From: an uncultured Oscillospiraceae bacterium
GTDB taxonomy: Bacteria > Bacillota > Clostridia > Oscillospirales > Oscillospiraceae
Assembly (NCBI GenBank): GCA_944385645.1
Contig: CALWYA010000002.1
Span: 1-31,389, forward strand
DNA: 31,389 nt
Direction of reading: 5' to 3'
Part shown: positions 1-7,297 of the stretch, piece by piece
Numbering within the stretch: the first letter of the stretch is position 1
How the letters are laid out: every line of letters starts with the position of its first letter
Translations under genes and position numbers: made by a program
Notes under the pieces: generated by a model
Told to the model about the DNA's origin: nothing
Database searches by the model: none
The model's input: only the letters and a program-made list of their open reading frames with translations

Positions 1-1901
1 CCGTCCTTGCCGGACAGGCCCACCGCCTTTACCTCCAGCCGGGCCAGGTCGGACACGATGGCCTTGTTCACCTGGGCGGACAGGGCCAGCTCGGTGACGG
101 CCAGAGCAGCCTCGTCGGTGACCCGGTAGCCGTTCTCGAACCGGGTGGGCACGTTCAGCCTGTCCAGCAGGGCGGTGATGTGCTTGCCGCCCCCGTGGAC
201 CAGCACCACCCGCATCCCCACCATCCGCAGGGCGGCCACGTCGGCCAGGGTGGTGTCCGCCTGGGCCTGGGCCCCGATGGCGGCCCCGCCGTACTTGACC
301 ACCACCGTCTTGCCCTCGTGGCGCTTCAGGATGGGCAGGAGGGACAACAGGCTGCGCACCTTCTCCATGCCGTCCAGGCCGTGCTGGACGTCGTACTCCC
401 GGAGGAAGGCCTGGACGTAGTCCACGTCGGAGGGGGTGTCCACATACTCCCGCCCCCGCTTCTGCCGGGTCTCCGCCCCCTTGCCGGTGATGAGCAGGAC
501 GGAGGGCTCCCGGCAGCCCAGGATGGCCTGCCGGATGGCCTCTCCCCGGTTGGGCTCGATGGAGTAGTCGCAGTTCTGGGCGGCCACGTGGTCGGCGATT
601 TCCCGGCAGATGTCCAGGGTGTCCTCCTCCCCGCTGTCCTCCTCGGTGAGGACCACCAGGTCGGCGTACTGCCCGGCCACCTCCCCCAGGTCCCGCCGCC
701 GGTCCAGGGCCTTCCCGCCGGGACAGCCGAACAGGCTGACGATCCGCCGGCCGGGGTACTCCTCCCGGGCGGAGCGGAACAGGGTCTCGAAGGACATGCG
801 GTTGTGGGCGTAGTCCACGATGGCGGTGACCGTCTCGTCGGCGTTGGTGTACACCTCCATCCGGCCGGGCACCCGGGCCTTCATCAGGCCCACATAGATG
901 CACCGCTCGGGGATGGCCAGGGCCTCGCACACGCAGATGGCGGCCAGGGCGTTTTCCACGTTGAACAGCCCGGGCATGGTCAGCCGGAACTCCCGGAGAT
1001 ACCGCCGGGTGCGCACCCGGAAGAGGATGTCGCCCCCCCGCTTGCGCACCTGGGCGGCATACACGTCGGCCTCCTGATCCTTCTGGGAGAAGGTGAACAC
1101 CGGCTTTCCGGCGGCCTTTGCCGCCTCCAGCACCCGGTCGGCGTGGTCGCAGTCCAGGTTGATGCAGTTCACCGCCCCCTGCTGGAAGATGCGCAGCTTG
1201 GAGGCGAAGTAGTCCTCGAAGTCCGGGTGCTCGATGGGGGAGATGTGGTCCTGGCCGATGTTCAGGAAGCAGGCGGCGGCGAAGTCGGTGCACAGGGTCC
1301 GGTGGTACTTCAGCGCCTGGCTGGACACTTCCATGGTCAGATACTCCAGGCCGTGGTCCAGGGCGTTGGCGAAGTGCCGCTGGAGCTCCAGGGGCTCGGG
1401 GGTGGTCAGGTGGGACTCGAACCGCTCCCCCCCGTCGTAGGTGTCGATGGACGAGATGATGCCGCTGTCTGGCTTGCCCTGCTGGGCCATATACTCGTCC
1501 AGGATATATTTCAGGTAGTAGGCGGTGGAGCTCTTCCCCTTGGTCCCCGTCAGGCCGATGACCTTCAGCTTCCCGGAGGGGTGGTCGTAGAACAGGTCGG
1601 CCAGAGGGGCGATGGCCTGCCGCATGTCGGAGACCTGGATACAGGGCAGGCCCGCCTGGGGATAGGGGGTCTCGCTCACATAGGCGAAGGCCCCCTGCTC
1701 CCGGGCCGCCTCCAGGAACTCCGGCCGGAAATGGGCCCCCTTGCACAGGAACAGGGTGCCGGGGACCACCGCCCGGGAGTCGTAGGACACCAGGGCCACC
1801 GGGGCGGACCGGTCCAGGTCCGCCGGGACCGGAGCGGCCAGCAGCCCCCGGTTCTCCAGACAGGTCAGGTAGGTTTGAATGGGCTTGGGTGACAGTTCCA
1901 T
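1..1901 (-). CDS. murE: MurE-type muropeptide ligase fused to an acetylglutamate-kinase domain (3' end cut by window)
   Basis: Reading from the ATG at 1901 (GAGGTG ribosome binding site just upstream) gives one uninterrupted frame of 633 codons to the window edge. Residues 1 to about 500 are a cytoplasmic Mur ligase that would add the third amino acid to UDP-MurNAc-L-Ala-D-Glu. Visible are the P-loop GTKGKSS at 119-125, MEVSSQALKYHR at 190-201, LNIGQDHISPIEHPDFEDY around 213-231, the likely carbamylated K235, and ITGKGAETRQKRG near 471-483. The wording resembles Lys-type Gram-positive MurE. Where E. coli MurE has its meso-DAP-reading DNPR, residues 421-424 read EDSG. After a short linker, residues 531-633 are an N-acetylglutamate kinase: VVKYGG (K536), VHGGGKH (569-574), RVTD (593-596) and GLSGKDG (628-634). 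Family and fusion are seen directly; that one protein carries both activities is inference. The rest of the kinase lies outside the window. Confidence 0.9.
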   Translation of the reverse strand, partial: MELSPKPIQTYLTCLENRGLLAAPVPADLDRSAPVALVSYDSRAVVPGTLFLCKGAHFRPEFLEAAREQGAFAYVSETPYPQAGLPCIQVSDMRQAIAPLADLFYDHPSGKLKVIGLTGTKGKSSTAYYLKYILDEYMAQQGKPDSGIISSIDTYDGGERFESHLTTPEPLELQRHFANALDHGLEYLTMEVSSQALKYHRTLCTDFAAACFLNIGQDHISPIEHPDFEDYFASKLRIFQQGAVNCINLDCDHADRVLEAAKAAGKPVFTFSQKDQEADVYAAQVRKRGGDILFRVRTRRYLREFRLTMPGLFNVENALAAICVCEALAIPERCIYVGLMKARVPGRMEVYTNADETVTAIVDYAHNRMSFETLFRSAREEYPGRRIVSLFGCPGGKALDRRRDLGEVAGQYADLVVLTEEDSGEEDTLDICREIADHVAAQNCDYSIEPNRGEAIRQAILGCREPSVLLITGKGAETRQKRGREYVDTPSDVDYVQAFLREYDVQHGLDGMEKVRSLLSLLPILKRHEGKTVVVKYGGAAIGAQAQADTTLADVAALRMVGMRVVLVHGGGKHITALLDRLNVPTRFENGYRVTDEAALAVTELALSAQVNKAIVSDLARLEVKAVGLSGKD

Positions 1902-2030
1902 AGCGCACCTCGTTGCATCAGAATCTGCCGCAGGGGCGGCACGGCCTGCCCCTTACAGGCGGTCCCCGGAGGGACGGACCGGAAAAATCTGGTTCCCGCC
2001 CCGCGGGGGCGGGAACCAGACAAGCTGCTT

Positions 2031-2747
2031 TTATTTAATGAAAATCTGCCGCAAAGGCTTGTGGCAGGCCTGGACGGCCCGCTCGGCCAGCACCGCCATG
2101 GCGTCCACGTAGAAGGGGGGGAGGTGGTGCTTGTCGGCAAAGACGGACAGCTCGGTGCAGGCCAGCACCCCGCAGTCGCAGCCCTGGGCCTCCAGATCCC
2201 GGTGGATGGCGGCGAACTTCTCCGGGTCGCAGTCCCGGCCCGCCTTCACGTCGTCATAGATCAGGGACATGACCAGCTTCTGGGCCTCCGGGGTGGGAAT
2301 CACCGCCTGGATACCGGCGGCGGAAAATTCCGTTTGGTATAATTCGGTCTGAATTGTCCCATCTGTAGCCAAAATGCCCGGCCGCCTCCGCCCCTGGGAG
2401 GCCAGGAGCCGGGCGGTCTCCCGGATCATGTGGAGGATGGGGATGCCCACCTGCTCCTGGACCCGGTCCAGGAAGAAGTGGGAGGTGTTGCAGGGGACGG
2501 CGATGACGGTGCAGCCCTCCCGCTCCAGCAGCTGGGCGTCGGCCAGCAGCCGCTGATAGACTGCCTCCCGGGCCTCCTCCGAGCCCAGGATGGCCCCGGT
2601 CCGGTCTGGCATCTGGCAGTCCGACAGGATCAGGGCGTTCACATGCTCCTGGTCAGAGCGGGCGTCGGTGCGGTCGATGACGAATTGATAAAAGGTATTG
2701 GTGGCCTGGGGGCCCATGCCGCCCAGGATGCCGAGACGTTCGTTCAA
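2031..2747 (-). CDS. racD: Aspartate/glutamate racemase family protein (RacD-like)
   Basis: This 238-residue cytosolic protein belongs to the cofactor-independent Asp/Glu racemase family, which interconverts L- and D-aspartate or glutamate with two cysteines acting as acid and base. The N-terminal GGMGP (9-13), PCNTSH with C86, and ACTELS with C197 are the expected signatures, and the length is normal. The start is a TTG at 2747 preceded by GGAGGG at good spacing. It lies 129 bp upstream of the MurE fusion and downstream of the D-aspartate ligase on the same strand, so supplying D-Asp for a peptidoglycan bridge is the most economical role. MurI-type D-Glu supply is less likely because the wording (PCNTSH, ACTELS) is RacD/YgeA-like. 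Confidence 0.87.
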   Translation of the reverse strand: MNERLGILGGMGPQATNTFYQFVIDRTDARSDQEHVNALILSDCQMPDRTGAILGSEEAREAVYQRLLADAQLLEREGCTVIAVPCNTSHFFLDRVQEQVGIPILHMIRETARLLASQGRRRPGILATDGTIQTELYQTEFSAAGIQAVIPTPEAQKLVMSLIYDDVKAGRDCDPEKFAAIHRDLEAQGCDCGVLACTELSVFADKHHLPPFYVDAMAVLAERAVQACHKPLRQIFIK

Positions 2748-3379
2748 AACAGAGCCCTCCGTTTTGTGGGGGAATCAGACAGAAATTAGGAATGAGGAGT
2801 TAGGAATTAGGAATTGAAAATTAGAATGAAGAATTTGGGGGAGACGAGGAATTGTGTAGGGCGCGGCCTCCTGGACGCGCCGCGGGCCGCCGAAGGCGGC
2901 GGCCCCTACGGGCAGAAACGGACCGGAATTTTCGTAGGGGCGGCCCCATGTGGCCGCCCGCCCTGCCGAGGGCAGCCGGCAGGCGCGCCATGTAAACAAG
3001 GCGGCGCAGAAAGGACAAATTTCAGACTACGAGCGGCAGCGGGCGGGGTTGATCCCCCTCTTTCAATTTGCGCCCGCGCGCCGGATGGGAGAGGCAGGCA
3101 AGCATCAGAAATTGCCGAAGGGAAATTTTTAGAAACCGTAGGTTTCTAAACGGCGTTTGCTTTTAGGGCTCCCAACAAAGCCCAGCGAAGCGGGTTTGTT
3201 GGGAAAAGAAGGAGCAAGGGAGCAAACGCAGTTTTCGCCGCCAGGCGGAAACGGAGTTGAGCGGACTTTGCGACGACGCGCCGCTGTAGACAAAGTGGGT
3301 CGCCGCCGGAGCGGCGAAACAACCCCATCCCCCGTCTTGCCCACAGGCGAAAAATCCCTAGCCCGCCAGTAGAGAGGCC
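2748..3379. repeat. Gene-free spacer built of heptamer repeats and hairpin cassettes
   Basis: No credible gene is present in this 632-bp gap between the D-Asp ligase and the racemase. Heptamer-period repeats (TTAGGAA/TGAGGAG units) fill 2784-2834. Hairpin cassettes framed by GTAGGG follow at 2856-2909 (9-bp inner stem 2884-2892 with 2897-2905) and 2934-2959 (8-bp stem). Further hairpins lie at 3131-3147 (7-bp perfect stem, loop GTA) and 3171-3203 (outer 9-bp stem CCCAACAAA/TTTGTTGGG). The stretch 3204-3379 is a low-coding GC-rich tail with a CGCCGC/GCGGCG hairpin near 3301-3320. The short open frames here lack ribosome binding sites and family resemblance. Confidence 0.75.
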
Positions 3380-4594
3380 TCATCCCTCCGGCTTCTTGTT
3401 ATACTGCTCGAACCGCTTGAGGTTGCCCAGGTGGTTCTTCCACACCCGCAGCCGCCGCTTCAGGGAGGCGTCCCGGCCGTATTCCAGGGAGTGGTGGTCG
3501 GCCCCCGCCCGGATGAGGGCCTTCATCTCCTGGTGGTAGCGCTTGGGGGTGAAGCCGAAGGCCACCTTCTTGGGGACCATCCGCCAAAGGGACCTGTTCC
3601 GGGTGACCACAAAGGGCAGGTCCTTCCCCTCCACCCGGTCCTCCACCACCAGCTTTGCGATGTTGTGCCCCGCGCCGGTGACATAGTAGTTGCTGCGCCC
3701 CTGGCGGCAGTTGATCTCGAAGGCCTTGTACTTCCCGTCCCGGCTGTCGTACTTGATGTCAAAGTTGGAGAAGCCGGTGAACTTCAAATCGTCCAGCATG
3801 GCCCGGATGGCCTCGCACAGGGCCTCGTCGTGCTCGGTGAGGATGACGGCGTGGTTGCCGATGCCATGGGGGGAGTGCTCCTCCAGAAGCACGTGGCCCA
3901 GGCACATGAGCTTGACCTTCCCGTTCCGGTCGGAGTAGTTGGTGAGCACCCGCATGTAGGTGTCGTCCCCGGGGATGAACTCCTGGAGCACCATGTGGTC
4001 GGGGTAGCCGGCGGCGTACACCTGGTCCAGGGCGGAGAGCAACTCCTCCCAGCTCTGGCACACGTACACCTTGGCCAGCTCGTGGACCCCGCAGGCCCAG
4101 TAGGCCACGCTGTCGGCGGGCTTGGCGATGTAGGGCGGGCCCCAGGGGAGGGTGAAGTCGTGGCCCATGGACTTGTCATAGATGAAGGTGGCCGGGTGGT
4201 CGATGCCGTACTTGTCGCACAGCTGATAGAACTTCTCCTTGTTGATCAGGGTGTCCAGCAGCGCCCCGTCGATGTAGGGGGCGACCACATTGGCGGGCAG
4301 GTCGTCTTTGGCGTGGGCGGCCAGCTGCACATAGCTGTCCCCGCAGCCCAGCAGCAGAACGGTCCGGTCCGGGAACTCCCCGGCGACGGTCTCCACGTTC
4401 CGGCGGAAGGCGGCGGGGTCCTCGTTGTCCGGGCACACCCGATAGTCCAGGATGGCGCTGCCGTGGCAGGGGAAGGAGGGGTACTTGCCGTAGGCCACGC
4501 TTTTCACCCCATAGGCCTCGTGAAAGGCCCGGGCCACGCTATACACATTGATGTCGCCGCCGAAGAGCAGCGGCTGGAAATTCAGGTCGGACAC
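3380..4594 (-). CDS. D-aspartate ligase-like ATP-grasp enzyme (peptidoglycan bridge former)
   Basis: This 404-residue cytoplasmic ATP-grasp protein closely resembles, from memory of the sequence, Asl of Enterococcus faecium. Asl activates D-Asp as an acyl phosphate and joins it to the side-chain amine of residue 3 in the nucleotide-linked stem peptide. Matching landmarks are GGDINVYSVARAFHEAYG (12-29), the ATP-binding IAKPADSV (156-163), QEFIPGDDTYMRVL (204-217), KLMCLGHVLLEE (228-239), SNFDIKYDSRDGKYKAFEIN (276-295, with the metal ligands E293 and N295) and RQGRSN (297-302). The start is GTG at 4594 with AAAGGGG upstream, and the length fits the family. The neighbouring racemase is the same partnership known from E. 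faecium. The side-chain amine acceptor (Lys, Orn or another diamino acid) cannot be read from this gene. Confidence 0.87.
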   Translation of the reverse strand: MSDLNFQPLLFGGDINVYSVARAFHEAYGVKSVAYGKYPSFPCHGSAILDYRVCPDNEDPAAFRRNVETVAGEFPDRTVLLLGCGDSYVQLAAHAKDDLPANVVAPYIDGALLDTLINKEKFYQLCDKYGIDHPATFIYDKSMGHDFTLPWGPPYIAKPADSVAYWACGVHELAKVYVCQSWEELLSALDQVYAAGYPDHMVLQEFIPGDDTYMRVLTNYSDRNGKVKLMCLGHVLLEEHSPHGIGNHAVILTEHDEALCEAIRAMLDDLKFTGFSNFDIKYDSRDGKYKAFEINCRQGRSNYYVTGAGHNIAKLVVEDRVEGKDLPFVVTRNRSLWRMVPKKVAFGFTPKRYHQEMKALIRAGADHHSLEYGRDASLKRRLRVWKNHLGNLKRFEQYNKKPEG

Positions 4595-4616
4595 TTCGTA
4601 AAACCCCTTTTGGCTG

Positions 4617-4762
4617 AATTAGGAATGAGGAGTTAGGAATTAGGAATATCATGCGCACTTGCGGCGCAGTCTTCCAAACCTCCCCAACGACAAAACGGGA
4701 TATGGAAACGCACAGGAACAGGGCCTTGGCAATTCCTAATTCCTCATTTCTAATTCCTAATT
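4617..4762. repeat. Inverted pair of heptamer repeats (MITE-like unit)
   Basis: The left arm 4617-4647 (AATTAGGAATGAGGAGTTAG and onward) and the right arm 4731-4762 are imperfect inverted copies made of 7-bp TTAGGAA-type units around an 83-bp non-coding core. The unit fills almost the whole space between the alanine-racemase-like gene, whose stop codon is at 4764-4766, and the ligase start at 4594. In transcripts it would form a long hairpin. Confidence 0.75.
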
Positions 4763-4763
4763 T

Positions 4764-5831
4764 TCACCGATACTCGATCTGACACCCCTTGGCAAACAGG
4801 GGGTCCAAATCAAAGACGGCCAGGTCGCCGGCGGAGCACTTCAGATCGGTCACGTCCAGCAGGGTCTCGGCGGCCCCGATGGGGCCCAGCAGCCGGGCTC
4901 GCTGGTCGCCGATGCGCACGGTGCGGCTCCGGGCCTGCCGCCAGGCCCGCAGGAAGCCCAGCAGGCCGGTCTCCCGGGGCCGGGTCACCCCATAGCCGTT
5001 CAGATAGCCCACGGGCATCACTCCCACTCGGGTGGGCTTTTTCAGCACGATGGGCCGCTCGGTGCCCACGGTGTGCCCCTTGGGCAGCCAGCGCACCTCG
5101 GCCAGGGGGACCTCGCCGAAGCCCACCGTCTTCAGGTGGTCGTCCTTGGTGCGGCGGCACCGGCCCAGGATGGCCGAGCCCGCCCGCACCCCGTCCAGCC
5201 GGGCGTCGTCGTTGTGGAGCAGGGCGAAGGAGCCGGCGGCGTGGACCACCCCGGTCTCGAAGCCCGCCTTGTGGACGATGTCCAGCACCTGGGCGAACTG
5301 CTTGAGCTGCTGGGCGGCCTCGGGGTCGTTGGCCTTGGCGGCGTGGAGCTGGGTATAGATGCCGGACAGGGCCACGTTGGGCAGGGAGCGGTAGGCCAGC
5401 AGGATCTTCTCCGGTTCGCCCACCAGGAAGCCGCCGAAGCCCATCCCCGTGTCCACCTGGATGTGGGCCTCGGCCACGGTGGAGCGGTTCTCCGCCAGGG
5501 CGTTCAGGGCCATCCCCGTGTCCACCGAGGAGATGGTGCACACCACGTTCAGATCCACCAGCCGCTCCAGCTCCTCCCGGTCGGTGGTGGAGCGGAGCAT
5601 GAGGATCTCCTCGTCCTCGAAGCCGTCCTCCCGCAGCAGCTCCGCCTCCCGGATCTCGGAGACGGCAAAGCGGGTGATGCCCTCGTCCCGGAGCAGATGG
5701 GCCAGAGGGACCACGCCCGCCCCGCCGCCGTCCCCGGTGAGCACGCCGTAGATGACCGCCCCCTGGGCCCGGTTCTTGATGACGGACAGATTGTGCTTGA
5801 TCGCCGCCTTTTCCATGACCAGCTTGCGCAT
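4764..5831 (-). CDS. Alanine-racemase-fold protein lacking the PLP lysine (probable pseudo-racemase)
   Basis: This 355-residue protein aligns by eye over its whole length with fold-type III alanine racemases: MEKAAIKHNLSVIKN (6-20), HIQVDTGMGFGG (123-134), HAAGSF (197-202), LDGVRAGSAILG (212-223), VGYLNGYG (274-281) and DVTDL (326-330). Several catalytic positions are altered. The PLP-binding lysine of the usual VVKANAYGHG is threonine (T32 in GVLTGDGGGAG). The carbamylated lysine and the arginine of KVDTGMGR are Q125 and F132. The CMDQ loop reads IGAAE. The active-site tyrosine (Y276) remains. It is the first gene of the cell-wall cluster, behind a good promoter. It could be a non-catalytic scaffold, a regulator or an enzyme with changed chemistry. 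Normal PLP racemization looks unlikely. Confidence 0.8.
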   Translation of the reverse strand: MRKLVMEKAAIKHNLSVIKNRAQGAVIYGVLTGDGGGAGVVPLAHLLRDEGITRFAVSEIREAELLREDGFEDEEILMLRSTTDREELERLVDLNVVCTISSVDTGMALNALAENRSTVAEAHIQVDTGMGFGGFLVGEPEKILLAYRSLPNVALSGIYTQLHAAKANDPEAAQQLKQFAQVLDIVHKAGFETGVVHAAGSFALLHNDDARLDGVRAGSAILGRCRRTKDDHLKTVGFGEVPLAEVRWLPKGHTVGTERPIVLKKPTRVGVMPVGYLNGYGVTRPRETGLLGFLRAWRQARSRTVRIGDQRARLLGPIGAAETLLDVTDLKCSAGDLAVFDLDPLFAKGCQIEYR

Positions 5832-5867
5832 AGAGATCCCCCTGTCTGTGTCTGTGGGTGTGCCGGC

Positions 5868-5891
5868 GGGGCCGTCCGGCCGGACGGCCCC
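5868..5891. other. Perfect 24-nt palindrome in the leader of the cell-wall operon
   Basis: A perfect 12+12 palindrome (half site GGGGCCGTCCGG) lies between the minus-strand promoter and the first gene of the cell-wall cluster. No T-run follows it in the direction of transcription, so it is not a standard terminator. It may be a protein site or a leader hairpin. Confidence 0.6.
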
Positions 5892-5902
5892 GGAATCACT
5901 TT

Positions 5903-5931
5903 ATTTTACCACCCTTTGGAGAAAATAGCAA
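5903..5931 (-). promoter_or_regulatory. Sigma-A-type promoter of the cell-wall operon
   Basis: On the minus strand TTGCTA (5931-5926), a 17-bp spacer and TAAAAT (5908-5903) face the alanine-racemase-like gene. The distance to its ATG leaves a leader of about 65 nt containing the palindrome at 5868-5891. Confidence 0.7.
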
Positions 5932-5970
5932 TGGAAAAGCTGTCCCAGCCGGGCGGAGGGGCGGTTTTGG

Positions 5971-5999
5971 TTGCAATTCCCGGGCGCTTGGTGTAAAAT
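5971..5999 (+). promoter_or_regulatory. Sigma-A-type promoter of the zinc-ribbon/pnp/mtaD group
   Basis: TTGCAA (5971-5976), a 17-bp spacer and TAAAAT (5994-5999) precede the plus-strand genes. It is divergent from the cell-wall promoter, with about 40 bp between the two -35 boxes, so the two units could be co-regulated. Confidence 0.72.
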
Positions 6000-6044
6000 A
6001 GGGCCACGCTGTCCCCATTACCGCCTGGAAAGGAGCGCATTTTT

Positions 6045-6416
6045 ATGGATGAGAAGGTAAAGGAGCTGCTGGAGCGCGTCCGGGGCACCGCCGGCGACAC
6101 CGCCCGGGCGGCGGGCCGGATGGCCGGCCAGATGGTGGACGTGGCCAAGCTGAACGTGCAGCTGTTCGACCTGAACGGAGAGTACAACGACGTCCTGCGC
6201 CAGCTGGGCCAGGTGATGGTGGACACCCACCACGGCCAGTCGGAGGACCCGGAGAAGGTGGCCGCCCTGCTGGAGCGGGCGGACGAGACGGCGGAGCGGG
6301 CGGCCGAGCTGAAGGCCCGCATCGCCGACCTGCGCCAGAGCCAGACCTGCCCCGCCTGCGGCGCCCCCTGCGGCAAGGGGGACAAGTTCTGCCGCGCCTG
6401 CGGCCGGCAGCTGTGA
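6045..6416 (+). CDS. Small helical protein with C-terminal zinc ribbon
   Basis: This is a 123-residue protein of unknown function. Residues 1-98 are charged and predicted helical, with possible coiled-coil character in LERADETAERAAELKARI (76-93 region). Residues 102-119 form a treble-clef or zinc-ribbon-like knuckle CPAC...CRAC, with C102, C105, C116 and C119 as likely ligands and an extra C109. An AAAGGAG site lies upstream of the ATG. It is followed after 13 bp by the purine nucleoside phosphorylase and shares its promoter. Helix-plus-zinc-ribbon proteins of this size are common in Firmicutes; no specific role can be assigned. Confidence 0.8.
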   Translation: MDEKVKELLERVRGTAGDTARAAGRMAGQMVDVAKLNVQLFDLNGEYNDVLRQLGQVMVDTHHGQSEDPEKVAALLERADETAERAAELKARIADLRQSQTCPACGAPCGKGDKFCRACGRQL

Positions 6417-6429
6417 GGAGGAGCGCGGA

Positions 6430-7254
6430 ATGACCTATACCATGGAACAGTATCGGGAGAGCGCCCGGGCCGTCCGGGCGCGGCTGGGAGCCTTTGTGCC
6501 CCAGGTGGCCATGGTGCTGGGCTCCGGCCTGGGAAGCCTGGGGGAAGAGGTGGAAAATCCGGTCTGCGTGGACTACCGGGAGATTCCCCACTTCAAATGC
6601 TCCACCGCCCCGGGCCACAAGGGCCGGCTGGTATTCGGCACGCTGGAGGGCCGGAGGGTGGCCGTGATGCAGGGGCGGATGCACCACTATGAGGGCTACT
6701 CCTACGAGGAGGTGTCCTACGCGGTGCGGGTGCTGCGGCTGCTGGGGTGCGAGACTCTGGTGGTGACCAACGCCGCCGGCTGTGTGAATACCGCCTGGCA
6801 GGCGGGGGATCTGATGCTCATCACCGACCAGATCAAGCTGTTTTCCGAGTCCCCGCTGCGGGGAGAGAATCTGCCGGATTTCGGCCCCCGCTTCCCGGAC
6901 GCCTCCCATCTTTACACCCCCCGGCTCCAGGAGCTGGCCCGACGGGCCGCCCGGGCGCAGGGCATCCCCCTGCGGGAGGGGGTCTATTTTTACTGCTACG
7001 GACCCCAGTATGAGACGCCCGCCGAAGTGCGGGCCGCCCGGATTCTGGGCGCCGACGCGGTGGGCATGTCCACCGCCCCCGAGGTGATCGTGGCCGGCCA
7101 CTGCGGCATGGAGGTGCTGGGCCTCACGCTGCTGAGCAACATGGCCGCCGGCATTCTGGATCAGCCCCTCAGCGAACAGGAGGTGCTCCAGGCGGGAGAG
7201 GCAGCCCGGGAGAAGTTCTCCGGGCTGATCCGCGCCTGCCTGCGGGAGCTGTGA
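6430..7254 (+). CDS. punA: Purine nucleoside phosphorylase (class I, trimeric type)
   Basis: A 274-residue cytosolic enzyme that phosphorolyses inosine or guanosine to base plus ribose-1-phosphate in purine salvage. It has the phosphate-binding VLGSGLGSLGEEV near 29-41, GRMHHYEGY (81-89), TNAAG (113-117), GPQYETPAEVRAA (195-207), DAVGMSTAPE (214-223) and SNMAAGIL (237-244), all in family order and at family length. A minor departure is TNAAGC where most members have TNAAGG. A GAGGAG site precedes the ATG. The deaminase MtaD lies two genes downstream, and a purine-salvage link is plausible because deaminated nucleosides are PNP-like substrates. Confidence 0.93.
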   Translation: MTYTMEQYRESARAVRARLGAFVPQVAMVLGSGLGSLGEEVENPVCVDYREIPHFKCSTAPGHKGRLVFGTLEGRRVAVMQGRMHHYEGYSYEEVSYAVRVLRLLGCETLVVTNAAGCVNTAWQAGDLMLITDQIKLFSESPLRGENLPDFGPRFPDASHLYTPRLQELARRAARAQGIPLREGVYFYCYGPQYETPAEVRAARILGADAVGMSTAPEVIVAGHCGMEVLGLTLLSNMAAGILDQPLSEQEVLQAGEAAREKFSGLIRACLREL

Positions 7255-7297
7255 TGTCCCAGCCTGGGCTTGAGAGGATTGAAAGGAGGCCCTGGTC

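Noticed and set aside
180..1892. Plus-strand open frame opposite the MurE fusion
   Set aside because: Antisense shadow of the ligase-kinase frame, with Gly/Val/His-rich nonsense-like translation.
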